From: Bretschneidera sinensis | Lineage: Eukaryota > Streptophyta > Magnoliopsida > Brassicales > Akaniaceae | Assembly (NCBI GenBank): GCA_023935145.1 | Contig: CM043703.1 | Coordinates: 28,361,727 to 28,425,726 of the forward strand | DNA: 64,000 nt | Direction of reading: 5' to 3' | Part shown: one piece after another, positions 1 through 11,606 of the stretch | Numbering within the stretch: position 1 is the first letter of the stretch | Layout of the letters: the number at the start of each line of letters is the position of its first letter | Position numbers and translations under genes: made by a program | The notes under the pieces: model-generated | The model's database searches: none | What the model was told of the DNA's origin: nothing | The model's input: the letters and a program-made list of their open reading frames with translations, nothing else

Positions 1-600
1 ATTGAATTTCTCATGTGTTTGTCTGATCAACGTATGCATGTGGTATGGATTAGTTAGTTAGATCAATTTGGATGATCGAGTCCTAGGTCTAACAATAGTA
101 ACAAAGGAAATCCACGCCGGATTCTTAGGTTAATCAACATGGGAAACTGGGTGTATACAACATGCCCTAGGTCTTGTGTGGTTGTCAATTTGCACAGACC
201 TTATGCTCTCTTAAGGAACAACTCAGTATACACCACGCTGAATCCCTTAAGAGAGAAAAGAGTTAGAGTATACACCATGCCTAACTCGTTGCTTAGGGAG
301 ATCAATAGCTTAAGGAGCAGACCAAGCCCTTAGATTGACAACCATTAGGTATTCATGGTAGGGCTAGCGCATTGGCACATCACTTATTAGGAAAGTATGA
401 TTACAGATGGATATCAAAGCCTTATGTTCTTATCATTATCATTCTAGACTCAATATTTATTTCTATCATTTTTACATTATGAAACTGATTCTAAAATGAA
501 ATTCACCAATCCCTGTGGAGATGATCTCGCATTTGCACACTATGCTACTGTTGACCTTGTGCACTTGCAAGTAAACCAAGTTCGATTATTTGCTTATTAA
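1..600 (+). repeat. 3' portion of an Athila-like LTR, sense orientation
   Basis: No gene is visible. Near 511-565 the plus strand reads CCCTGTGGAGATGATCTCGC and continues with a TTGCACACTATGC-type stretch. This aligns by eye with the end of the Athila LTR seen at 59530-59600 (CCCTGTGGATTCGACCTCGC). The segment therefore looks like the downstream end of a related LTR that begins left of the window. No tRNA primer-binding site follows it; instead the sequence runs into an inverted LTR start. The exact end is not clear; 600 is approximate. Confidence 0.5.
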
Positions 601-1060
601 TTTAGGTCGATAAATGCACGACACTCATATACTCAAATAAAATCTTCATTTAAATGAAAGAAAAAGTCCCTAGACAATAGGCTTCTAAAATTTGGATCTT
701 TCTTTTCAAAACAGAACCAGCTGCCATACTGCGCGAATGCACTCGATCGCAGTATGGTGCGCTCGATCGTCCTACGCTCGATCCTACTTCTTGTACATGT
801 GAGCGCAGGTGGGCTCGATCCTAGGGTTGGGCACTTGAGGGCTGTTGCGCTCGATTGTAGGTCTCCTGTGCTCGATCGCAACAGCAGATTCCAGTTTTTC
901 CCTATTTTGCTCTTTAAGGCGGATAATTCCATAATGCTCCAAAAACCTAGAAAAACACAGTAAACACACAAAGGAGATAAAACAGGATGAAATAACATAA
1001 ACTAAGAGCTTAACAAATATAAATTAAGGGGCTTAAATATGAATATTTAAGCACTTATCA
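601..1060 (-). repeat. 5' portion of an Athila-like LTR, inverted
   Basis: Read on the minus strand from 1060, the sequence starts TGATAAGTGCTTAAATATTC, and about 90 bases in it has a pyrimidine tract ending TTTTCTAGGT. The Athila LTRs (start TGATGAGAG, then TTTTTCAGGT) and the palindrome at 42229 (start TGATAAGAACC, then TTTTCAGGT) share this layout. The interval 741-880 holds six copies of CTCGATC or CTCGATT. Immediately right of 1060, Tekay integrase sequence begins mid-gene, so 1060 is an insertion boundary. The inner limit (about 601) is approximate. Confidence 0.5.
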
Positions 1061-1866
1061 CTTTCCATCCATAAACTGATGGGCAGACGGAGAGAATCGT
1101 CAGAATACTAGAAGATATACTGAGGGCAAGTGTATTGAGTTTCTCAGTGAGCTGGGATGCTTATTTGCCTTTGATCAAGTTTGCATACAATAATCAGTAT
1201 CAAAATAGTATTGGGATGACACCCTTCGAGGCTTTATATGGTAGGAGGTGTAACTTTGGTATGCTGGGAAGAAGTTGGAGAGAGAAAGATATATGGCCCA
1301 GAAATGATAGATTTGACTACTGAGAGAATCAAACTGGTTAGGGAGAACTTCAAAGTAGCCCAGAACAGACAGAAGGGATATGCTGATAAAAGAAGATGAC
1401 CTCTCGAGTTTCAAGTTGGTGATTGGGTATTTTTGAAGATATCTTCATGGAAGGGTGTGTTGAGGTTTAAAAATAAGGGAAAGTTGAGCCCGAGATTTGT
1501 TGGGCCATTTGAGGTGATTGAAAAATTGGGCTAGTAGCATATCGATTAGATTTTCCCCCAGAGTTAAAGCAATTAAATAATGTGTTTCATATCTCACTGC
1601 TGAAAAAGTAGTTACACGATGAATCCCATAGTATCTCATATCAGACGATAGAATTTCAGGAATATTTGACTTCTATGCAAGTACCGGTCAGAATCCTAGA
1701 CAGAAAGGAACAAGTTTTGCGTAATAAAATCATTCTTTTGATTCAAGTATTATGGCGGAACAAAGATGTCCAATAAGTCACCTGGGAGCATGAAGCAAGA
1801 ATGAGGAAGGAATACCCCCAACTTTTCTTGAATTTGGTAAGGAAATTTCGGGGACAAAATTTTTGT
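1061..1866 (+). pseudogene. Tekay-type Ty3/gypsy pol fragment: integrase C-terminal part and chromodomain
   Basis: Translated pieces read PLIKFAYNNQYQNSIGMTPF (integrase core end), then LKISSWKGVLRF and GKLSPRFVGPFEV (integrase C-terminal GPY/F region). They end with a chromodomain-like tail, VLRNKIILLIQVLWRNKDVQ. Several stops and frameshifts break the frame; for example a TAG follows the LKK of the HISLLKK stretch near 1606. The 5' side is cut at 1061 by the LTR-like insertion, so protease, RT and RNase H lie outside the window or are lost. It is followed directly by its own 3' LTR. The same domains occur inverted in the two complete Tekay elements at 5654 and 18936. Confidence 0.85.
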
Positions 1867-1880
1867 AAGGTGGGTAGAAT

Positions 1881-1944
1881 TGTAATACCCGTATTTGTAA
1901 AGTAAGGGTAAATAAGTACTTTAATAAATATGACGTAAAGTTAA

Positions 1945-1989
<45 letters not shown>

Positions 1990-2123
1990 TTAAATGCGAA
2001 AAGTTAGATTTAAAAAAAAAAAAAACTGGCAACAGATGTTGTCACCTATTGCCAGGAGAGTAAAGCTTGCTTCATGTACGACAGCAAGGCTGCTGATGAT
2101 GCACAATTTCGGGCTACTGGTTT

Positions 2124-2184
<61 letters not shown>

Positions 2185-3724
2185 GTTATTACTTACCAAA
2201 TCCTGTTTGGTTTCCTTTAATTACTCTATTTCTTTAAACACTTGGGAACCGAAAGAAATGTTGAAAGAGCAAAATTTTGAAGGGATTTACGGGAGAATTT
2301 TGTAGAGAGTCACGGCAAGCTATAAGAAAAACAGAAGATAATAACATAATGTTTATTTTGAATTTTTAGCATACATGAAAATTCTCGGAATTCAAAGTGG
2401 GAATTTTCAAAGGGTATAAATTATGGAGAATTGAAGAATAAATTAAAATTTTAATATATTTATTATATCAGGTGTTGACAATCAGCAACCAGGGGAAATT
2501 GTAGAGAGGAACGGAAAAGGCAATGAGGTGATCCATGGGTAGCTCTAAGTACTATGTGGTGAGTTAGATTTACTTTAAGTAATCTAAATAAAAATGAAAT
2601 ATCTAGTGATAATATTAAAATAAATTATTAGCTTATACTTTGGTGGTAGATACAAATTTGATTGATAGGTATGATATGAATATTGGACATGTAGAAAATT
2701 ATTATGTGAAAAGAAATATTATTAGAATAATGAGTTGCTTTAATAATGATGGTGATAAATAAAATTCTTGATGAGTTATGGTTGATAAATTGATGTGATA
2801 TATGAGGAGAAGAAATTAGTGAAAGTTATCAAGTAGAAATTTGAGGAAAGACAGGATAGTTAAATTTAATATTTGAATTCATGTTGTTTTTATATCATTG
2901 TTCATATGCATGTGTATAAAATAAAAGAACCGGGAGGGGGCCGGTCTAATTGAAAAACCATGACAGCCGGTATATGCTAGAAATAAAGGAAAGCCGTGAC
3001 AGCCGGTATAAGATGGAAATAAATACCGTGACAGCGGTATATGCTAGAAATGAAAGAACCAGGAGGGGGCCGGTCTAAGATAAAAACATGTCGACATGTG
3101 GGAAGACATTCCCTAATAATAATTCATGCATTGCATCTATTTTACATGTTGGTTTTATTACTGAAGTGTTGTTGTTATTATACATTTATTTGTAAATAAA
3201 TGAGTCTCACAAAGAGACAGTTATGGTGAGAAAGAAACATAGAAGTATAATATGATAGGAACTATCTAAATATTAGGCTATATTCTATTATCCAGTCATA
3301 TGAGATATAAATAATTAAATATTAAAGGGTTATTTATGCAAATTGAATACTTCTAGTAAATTTAATTCACTGAGCTTATGAAGCTCATCCCTCATTGTAC
3401 AATGATTTTAGGCAGTAGACAGGACAAACAGTCTAGTGGGTTGAGAGTCAGACGAAATCTTTTTCTGTAAGCTACATACATGTCCATATCCTCGGACTAA
3501 TGAGAAAATAAAATAAAATTTATTTGTAAATATTCATGCATTTTACGTTGTATATTATGTTTAAGTCAATATTAGAATGATGTAACTCCCCTATTGAGGG
3601 TTGAAGATTAAAGTAAAAATTTCTGTTTATATTATTTTTATTGTTGCATATATGTGTCGTGCTGAGATTTTCAAAATGTGATGATACTGTCTCGGGGATG
3701 GCCAACCCGGGATGGGTCGTTACA
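1881..3724 (+). repeat. 3' LTR of plus-strand Tekay element
   Basis: The LTR begins TGTAATACCCG and ends GGGTCGTTACA, with the purine-rich tract AAGGTGGGTAGAAT just before it. The same termini, inverted, delimit the complete element at 5654-13418. Inside are two AT microsatellites (about 1948-1986 and 2128-2180). A short degenerate repeat built on GACAGCCGGTATATGCTAGA lies between about 2930 and 3085. The right flank starts ACCAT; the matching left duplication would lie outside the window. Confidence 0.88.
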
Positions 3725-4450
3725 ACCATAGACCTTATAGACTACCTCCAACTCTATAAAACAACCATGTTGTTTCACCGCCACCTAGAAGCAGTCCTAT
3801 ATTGAGCATTTTCTTTGACACTCGAGAAAGTCACCAGCACATGGTATTCTCACCACAAACCAGAGAGTATCGGTTCTTTTAAATACCTCAGCCGCGCCTT
3901 CTCCGCAGACTTTCTCAATAGTAAAGGGCCCCGAAAGACCTCAAAAAGCCTTTTCAATATCATTCAATGCAAAGGAGAGAGATTCCGAGAGTATATCTTG
4001 TAGTTTAATGCTATAGTATGGGAAATTTCTGACCCTGATCCTAAGGTCCAAATGCTTGCCTTATAAAATGGACTCAAGTGATGGGCCTTCAGCTCCAAAC
4101 TCATTAAAAGCCCAGCCAAAGATATGAATGAAATTTTCGTCCGAACCGAACAATACATACTTGCTAAAGAGGATCAAGCATTCTAGAGAGAAAAAGAAGA
4201 AGGAAGGGAAAAGTGAAAGAAGGAAGTTGCCTTGTCGAAAGACAATCCGCCAAGAAACCCTGCCAAGAAGGTAATGTGAAGATAACTCGCATGTTCGATA
4301 GTTACACTCCTCTCAATGCACTCAGGATGAATATATTGATGAATGTTCGAGATCATGATATCCTTCGCTGGCCCTTAAAGCCTCTATACACTGAATGGAC
4401 GGGAATAGTGAAATATCCTATATGTCTTCTCTCTTTCATGATTAGATGAT
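3725..4450 (+). pseudogene. Decayed gag of a Tat/Ogre-lineage Ty3/gypsy element
   Basis: Translation in shifting frames gives a retrotransposon-gag-like string. Near 3840-4000 it reads WYSHHKPESIGSFKYLSRAF, followed by a RKTSKSLFNIIQCKGERFREY stretch. Around 4040-4170 it resembles the 'NGLK..FS..L...P' part of Tat gag, ending in EIFVRTEQYILAKE. Near 4300 it reads YTPLNALRMNILM. These match the Tat/Retand/Ogre gag pattern (RQRKTSxSLxxIKQ, YTPLN). Stops occur near 4001, 4062 and 4183. Tekay insertion at 3724 removed the upstream part, and no protease or RT follows. Family assignment is by recollection of motifs, not by search. Confidence 0.6.
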
Positions 4451-5648
4451 CAGTAAACCAAAGGTTTTAAATTTTCTTCATCAGTCATCTTCACATAGTA
4501 CCTATTTAAACCAAAGATCTTTCACATTTTCGAACTAAACCACTAGAAGTATAAAATCAAACACCATAACCAGAACAGTGCATCCACATCCAAAACAAAA
4601 TCAAGCATATTCAATTATTAATTATTATTTTAAATTTTCAAAATTGAAGTAATTTGATACCATTTTGATACCCTGGTATCTTATACAATGGACAACTCCA
4701 AAATCGATGACCAAAGTTCCTCTAAGTCCACATCATCTATAATGGACTGGAACGCCACAATAGCAACAAAAGAGATAGGCTTCCTCCTCCTCGGGCCGCG
4801 ACATCGAGTTTGCAACGGTGAACGATGCGAAGATCTTCTCTCTTCCCCCAAACCCCTTCTTTTCATTTTTTCCCTTCTGATAAGGCCTAACTGTAATAAT
4901 CAGATGGCGCAAATTTTCCAAATTTAAAATCTTATTTGTGGTTTAACAGATTTGCCCATTTAGCATCTCATGTGCGATCACATTTTTACTTCTCACATAC
5001 TCTACACGTGAGACTTAACAAATGCTAACGAGTTGATTTGGATGGAAGAGGTGATTTGGAATAATGGTAAAAACTAACCTATTTAGTTGTGGTAATGAAG
5101 GGTAATGGAATGTCCATTCACCTCATAATGGCTGTTATATTGACCTTTACACGCAAATGAGATAATGAGCATTATACTTTTGAGGGAGTATAATAGGTAT
5201 TCCATTACAACAATGACTCATAGTGGATTAACAAAAAAAATCACGACCTTGAAAATCTTGATGCCCATTTTCTTTTTATTCTATTTTGGAGCAAACTTCT
5301 TGTAACGATCTTTTGTGTATTTTTAATAAAGATTAACATATTTTCACTAAAAACGTGACATATTCTTTAAAAAAAAATATGTACGATTGAATTTTATATA
5401 TATTTTGTGCTCAATGGCATTTTAGTCAATCTAATTTTATTCCAACAATCAGAACATGTTAATCAAATATTGTAATTACATTACAACCTTGATTAATGGG
5501 TCTTTTCCATGTTTTAACCAAACAACATAATTAGATTTCAACCTTAATTACATTACAATCTTGATTACGTTACAACATTGATTATATTACAACCTTAATT
5601 CCATTATCGCAACCAAACGAGATAGTAAATATTTCAATTTTAAATTGA
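4451..5648. other. Intergenic DNA with a degenerate MITE-like segment
   Basis: I see no convincing gene. An open stretch at 4688-4927 resembles no family I recognise. Around 5075-5630 the sequence looks like an old inverted-repeat element. The left part (TTTAGTTGTGGTAATGAAGG, about 5087) resembles the reverse complement of the right end (GTTTGGTTGCGATAATGGAA, ending about 5625). No clean target duplication was found. Confidence 0.35.
5475..5610. repeat. Degenerate short repeats of TTACATTACAACCTTGATTA
   Basis: About five imperfect copies of a roughly 20-base unit (for example ATTACATTACAACCTTGATT, ATTACATTACAATCTTGATT, GATTATATTACAACCTTAAT) occur here. They form the right part of the MITE-like segment and probably arose by local slippage. 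Confidence 0.5.
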
Positions 5649-5653
5649 GACTA

Positions 5654-6636
5654 TGTAACGACCCATCCCGGGTTGGTCACCCCTGAGACGGTGTCATCAC
5701 ATTTTGAAAATCTCAGCACAACACATATATGCAATAATAAAAATAATACTAGCAGAATTTTTTACTGTAACCCTCAACAGGGGAGGCACATCATTCTGAT
5801 ATTAACTTAAACACAATATACAACGTAAAATGCTTGAATATTTACAAATAAAATTTTTTATTTCATTTTCTCATTTGTCTGAGGATATTGACACGTACGT
5901 GGCTTATAGAAAATGATTTCGTTTGACTCTCAACCCACCAGGCTATTTTTCCTGTCTGCTACCTGAAATCATTGTACAATGAGAGATGAGCTTCACATGC
6001 TCAGTGAATTAAATTTACTAGAAGTATTCAATTAGTATAAATAGCTCTTTAATTTTTAATCATTTATATCTCATATGACTGGATAATAGCATATAGTCTA
6101 ACATTTAAATAATTCCTATCATATCATACTTTTATGTCTTTTTCTCACTATGGCTGTCTCTTTGTGAGACTCATTTATCTACAAATAAATGCATAATATC
6201 AACAACATTTTAGTAAAAATATCAACATGTAAAATAGATGCAATGCATGAATTATTATTATTAGAGAACATCTTCCCACATATCGACATATTTTTATCTT
6301 AGACCGGCACCCTCCCAGTACTTTTCTTTTCCAGTATATACCAGCTGTCACGGTTTTTCAATTAGACCGGCCTCTTCCCGGTTCTTTAGGTTGTTTTATT
6401 TAATGCATATGCATATGAACAATGATATGCCTTGCTGTAACATACGCAAGGCTTTGAAATTGCACTTGGCAGCAGGTGTTGCCACATGCTGCCACGTTTG
6501 TTTTTTGTTTTTTAATTGTTTTATAAAAATTTGACTTTTCACATTTAAATATATATATATATATATATTATTTTAACTCTATGTCATATTTATTGAAGTA
6601 CTTCTATACCCTTACTTTACAAATACGGGTATTACA
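5654..6636 (-). repeat. 3' LTR of Tekay-2 (internally deleted)
   Basis: This copy is 983 bp against 1,812 bp for its partner. It aligns from both termini, but the interval between about 6428 and 6430 lacks the roughly 830 bp present at about 12368-13197 of the other LTR. The join reads ...AATGATATG then CCTTGCTGTAAC. Termini and target duplication are intact, so this is a later internal deletion rather than a different element. Confidence 0.9.
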
Positions 6637-6648
6637 ATTTTACCCACC

Positions 6649-8322
6649 TTACAAAAATTTCGTCCCCGAAATTTCCTTACCTAATTCAAGAAAAAGTTGG
6701 GGGTATTCCTTCCTCATCTTTGCTTCATTTTCCCACGTGACTTCTTCGACATCTTTATTTCGCCATAATACTTGAATCAAAGGAATGAATTTATTGCGCA
6801 AGACTTGTTCCTTTCTATCTAGAATTCTGACCGGTACTTGCATATAAGTCAAATTTTCTGAAATTCTATCGCCTGATTCGAGATACTATGAGATTCATCG
6901 TGTAAGTACTTTCTCAGCAGTGACACATGAAACACATTATGTAATTGCTTTAATTTTGGAGGCAAATCCAAACAATACGCTTTTGATCCAATTCTCTTGA
7001 TCACCTCATATGGCCCCACAAATCTCGGGCTCAACTTTCCCTTCTTTTTAAACCTCAACACACCCTTCCACGAAGATATCTTCAAAAATACCATCACCAT
7101 CTTGGAACTCGAGAGGTCATATTCTTTTATCAACATATCCCTTCTGTCTATTCTGGACTGCTCTAAGGTTCTCCCTAACCAATTTGATCATCTCAGTAGT
7201 CAGATCTATCATTTCTGGGCCATATATCTTTCTCTCTCCAACTTATTTCCAACATACTGGAGTTCTACAACTTCCACCATATAAAGCCTCGAAGGGTGCC
7301 ATCCTAATAGTAGTTTGATACTGATTATTGTATGCAAACTTGATCAAAGGAAAATAAGCATCCCAGCTCACTGAGAAACTCAATACACTTGCCCTTAGCA
7401 TATTTTCTAGTATTCTGATGATTCTCTCCGTCTACCCATCAGTTTGTGGATGAAAGGTTATACTAAACTATAATTGCGTACCCATAGCTTCTTGAAATCC
7501 CCTCCAAAATCTAGAGGTAAATCTAGAATCTCTACATGATACAATACTCAAGGGTACTCTATGTAATTTTACTATATCCGCTACATACAATTCAACCAAC
7601 TTTTTTGGACTCCAGGTAGTTTTAATAGGAAGAAAATGTGAGGACTTAGAAAGTCTATCCACTATAACCCATACAAAGTCATGTCCCCTCTGGGTACGTG
7701 GAAAACCAAAGACAAAATCCATACTCACATTTTCTCATGGCCGCTCAGGTACTGGAAGAGGTTGTAATAAACCTGCTGGATGTCTATTCTCAGACTTCAC
7801 CTGTTGACAAGTCAAACATCTTGAAATATATTCTGCTACATCCTTCTTCATTCCTGACCACCAATAATTTTGTCTTAACCCCCTGTATATCTTATTATTA
7901 CCTGGGTGCATGGAATATACAGAATCATGAGCCTCCCTTAGTATCTCCTTTCTCATCTCCACATCATTGGGAACACAAACTTTATGCCCCAATGCTACCA
8001 TACCATCTTCTCTAATTCTAAACTCAGTTGACTTCCTACTCAACACTTCCCATCTGATCTTCTTTATCCCCTCATCTCTACCCTGCATTTGTAATAAACA
8101 ATCAATAATAGAAGATTGTATCACCATATTTGCCATCAATACTCCTCTATTATCGACACTCAACTGCATCCTCATGCTTCTTAATTTTATCATCAAGCTA
8201 GTATTATGACTCCCAATAGCAGCTAATCTCCCTATAGCTTTTCTACGCAAAGAATCAGCTACTACATTAGTCTTTCTTGGATGATAATGAATCGTACAGT
8301 CATAATCATAAATCAACTCCAT
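6649..8322 (-). pseudogene. Tekay-2 pol, part 2: RNase H end, integrase and chromodomain
   Basis: On the minus strand, 8322-7735 encodes the RNase H end (DYDCTIHYHPRKTNVVADSL) and the integrase zinc-binding region (HDSVYSMHPGNNKIYRGLRQ, then CLTCQQVKSENR). The integrase core follows at 7728-7468 (FVWVIVDRLSKSSHFLPIK, then DSRFTSRFWRGFQEAMGTQL). The interval 7136-6849 carries the GPY/F region (GKLSPRFVGPYEVIKRIG). The tail at 6852-6649 (IPLIQVLWRNKDVEEVTWEN) resembles the chromodomain of Tekay chromoviruses. The parts are separated by stops and small shifts, for example a TGA after VPERP near 7733 and further breaks between 7137 and 7467. The protein would integrate element cDNA; in this state it cannot be full length. 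Confidence 0.88.
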
Positions 8323-8331
8323 CCACCTCCT

Positions 8332-10065
8332 CTACCTCAAATTCAATTCCTTTTGGGTTGGTAAATATGTCAAGCTTTTAAGATCAGGAAAAAGTTCACA
8401 ATTGGCTCCATATAGATGGTGTTTCCAAATCTTTAAAGCAAAAACTATGGTAGCAAATTCTAAACCATGGGTCGGGTAATTCCTCTCATGGTTCTTCAGT
8501 TGCCTAGATGCATAAGCTATAACTCTCCCATGTTGCATCAACGCACATCCCAACCCCTGATGTGACATATCACTATAAACCACAAATCTTTCATCACCAG
8601 AAAGAAGCACTAATACCGAGGCAATAGTCAGTTTTTCTTTCAACAACTGAAAACTTCTCTCACATTCCTTTGACCACTTAAACTTCACGTCCTTTCTTGT
8701 CAATTTAGCCAATGGTCCAACAATCATAGAAAAATTGTGGATAAATCTCCTATAATAACCAGCTAACCCCAAAAAGCTTCTAATTTTAGTTACACTCGTG
8801 GGTCTTTCCCAATTCAACACTGCTTCTACTTTTTGTGGGTCAACTGCTATCCCCTCTCTCGACACAACATGCTCCAAGAAAGATATTTCACTCAATCAAA
8901 ACTCACACTTAGAAAACTTCGCATATAATTTCTCTCTCCTCAAAATCTTCAACACTATCTTCAAATGTTGCATATGCTCCTCTTCATTCTTGGAATATAC
9001 CAAAATATCTTCAATAAACACAATCACAAATTTGTCCAAGAATGGTTTAAACACCTGATTCATAAGGTCTATAAATGCTACAGGAGCATTAGTCAACCCA
9101 AATGGCATCATTAAGAACTCATGATGGCCATAACGTGTCCTAAAAGTAGTCTTAGGCACGTCCCCCTCCTTTATCCTCAATTGATGATAACCCAATCTTA
9201 GGTCGATCTTAGAAAACACTCTAACTCCTTGTAACTGCTCGAATAAATCATCTATCCTGGGCAAAGGATATCTATTCTTGATGGTGATCTTATTTAACTG
9301 TCTATAATCAATACATAACCTCAATGTCCAATCCTTCTTCTTGACAAATAACACAGGGGTTCCCCAGGGTGAGATACTAGGTTGAATAAATTGTTTATCT
9401 AACAACTTCTGGAGCTGAACTTTCAACTCTCTCAATTCAACTGGTGCCATTCTATAGGGTGCTATGGATATGGGTGCTGATGTTGGAATCACCCCTATAG
9501 AAAACTCAATTTCCCTATTGGGAGGCAAACTAGACAACTCCTCAAGAAATACATCAGAAAAATCTTTCACTACCAAGATTTCTTCTAACTTCTTACTTTT
9601 CTTGCTAAAATCCACCACATATGCCAAATACCCCTCATAACCCTTCTTCAACCATTTATTAGCAGTTAAGGTAGAAATAAGACAATTAGCAAGCATCTTA
9701 CGTTCTCCCTGAAAGTTAAACTCCTCTTGTCTGGGTATCTTGAACACCACATTTTTCCTAAAACAATCTACCCAAGCATGATATGCAGATAACCAATTCA
9801 TCCCAAGAATTAAATCAAAATCTATCATATCTAAAGGCAATAAATCAACTTCAAATTCTCTATCAGCAATATTAATCACACAATCTCGATAGATTGTCTT
9901 GATAATAACCCTATCTCCAGTAGGAACCTCAACAATAATCGCATGCATTAAAGGACTAGCACTAGTATCAATGGATTTCATATAATTACTAGATGCAAAA
10001 GAATGGGATGCACCAGGATTAATCAATAATCTAGCAGGCCTACCAAGGATACATATCATACCCAA
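8332..10065 (-). pseudogene. Tekay-2 pol, part 1: protease, reverse transcriptase, RNase H
   Basis: The longest open stretch is 10065-8896 (389 codons). It contains the retropepsin ([16 protein letters not shown], then DLILGMNWL) and most of RT ([55 protein letters not shown]). RT and RNase H continue at 8895-8332 ([30 protein letters not shown]). Two nonsense changes separate the pieces: TGA where the family has Trp after CEF (8893-8895), and TAG in a QRRWMELI context (near 8330). Two catalytic sites are altered. The protease motif reads L-I-N-P-G-A-S, with Asn for the catalytic Asp. The RT box reads F-I-E-D instead of F-I-D-D. Confidence 0.9.
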
Positions 10066-10084
10066 AACAACATCAGGAGTGGCT

Positions 10085-11516
10085 TGTGCATCCTATTGGG
10101 TCAATGCATAGACTCTGCTATCTCTGGACTGAAACTGGCTGCCACATCCTCGCTCAACCATTGATCCTCGACCTCTACCCCGTACACTCCCTGATCCATC
10201 ACCTATCTCCACCGATTTCCTCCCAACACTTCCAATGCCTACGTCAGCAGATTTATTCGCTGGACAATTTGCAGCAACATGTCCTCCCCTACCACATACA
10301 AAGTATATCTGTGTAAGGTAATTCTAAGACAGATTCCCCATCTGATTACATCTAAAGCAGACCATTGCCTCTCGATCATACATCAGATTACCACTTCCCA
10401 TTGGTGGCATACTTACTCCTCTACCATAACTCTCAAATCTAGGTGTCCCACCGGTATTACTCTGAGCTATAGAAGTAAAAGATCCTGCTTACCTCTAACT
10501 CTGCACTACAGTCCCTTGTGACAAAGAATGCCCCCTTTGGGGTGGTCTTCCGCCCTATACACCCATATTGTTACCACCGATAGGCCCTCAAATCTAGACC
10601 TCTTCAGCTAATCTCTCCTACCTCGAAACTCCATCAAATTCTTCTCAATCTGTAATGTTTTATCCACTAGTACAGTATAATTTCCTATGCTCATATAAGA
10701 GAGTTTAGTCTGAATGTCATAGTGTAATCCATCTAAAAATCTCTTACATTTTCTCTCTTCCGTATTCACTAATTCAGGTAGAAACCTTGACAGGGCTATG
10801 AATCTACTATCATATTCAACCACCGATATATTTTCTTACCTTAGATGAATAAAATCTCTCTCTTGTTTTGCCCGAAAGGTATCTAGAAAATTCTTCACAA
10901 AGAACTCATCCTTAAACTTACTCCAAGTTAAAGGTTGTTCTACTCGTGTTCTTACCCTCGGCAAAATATCCTCCCACCATTGAGAAGCCTCACCCTCCAG
11001 CATAAATGAAGCAAAAGCAACCTTCTATCTATTTGATACTTGTAATACCTCAAAATATTTTTCGACATGTCTGATCCACTGCTCAGCTTCTATCGGATTT
11101 ACAGATCCTCTAAAAGACTGGGGTTTAAACTTAAAAAATCTTACAAAACAATCACCTTGCATCTCATGTGCAAACACACCGTCTCCTTCATGAACCTCTT
11201 ATCTCACCACATTAGGTTCTCTTCTACCCTTTTCCTCTAATCTTCTCTGTAGATTATCAGCCCTTTCTTCAGCTGCATTCATCCTCTCTATAGCACGATT
11301 AAGAGATTATCTCAATTCATCATTCCTAACCTCAGATTCTCTCAAAGCTCTACTAGTACCAACTTCACTATTAACATGTTCCCTCGCGGGAACCACAGAC
11401 TCAACTTCCTCTTTTGCATCAGTTCTCCTAAAAATTAGGGGTCTACCACGTCCACTTTGATTCAGAACTCTACTTCTAGCTCTAGCACGACCACAAGTCA
11501 TCTTCAGATTCTGCAT
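10085..11516 (-). pseudogene. Tekay-2 gag
   Basis: The likely start is the ATG at 11516, shortly after the primer site, giving a basic N-terminus (GRARARSRVLNQSGRGRPL). Downstream, decayed frames encode a capsid region with FVRFFKFKPQSFRGSVN and ASFMLEGEASQWWEDILP. A better-preserved block at 10823-10608 (VEYDSRFIALSRFLPELVNT, then CKRFLDGLHYDIQTKLSY) is typical of the Ty3/gypsy gag domain. The nucleocapsid zinc knuckle region, about 10360-10250, is degraded. Several stops occur (for example near 11306 and 10605). Confidence 0.85.
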
Positions 11517-11590
11517 TTAAAATATAGTTGATTTAGGTCTTCCATTTTTTTTTAAGTTCTCATGCAGTCTACAGAATCATAAAACCTAAT

Positions 11591-11602
11591 GCTCTTATAC
11601 CA
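11591..11602 (-). other. Primer-binding site of Tekay-2 (initiator Met-tRNA)
   Basis: On the minus strand, four bases after the 5' LTR, the sequence reads TGGTATAAGAGC. This is one mismatch from TGGTATCAGAGC, the complement of the 3' end of plant initiator Met-tRNA. Confidence 0.85.
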
Positions 11603-11606
11603 AAAT

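Noticed and set aside
4681..4927. Overlapping open frames on both strands
   Set aside because: Short, with no recognisable motif, and in decayed transposon surroundings.
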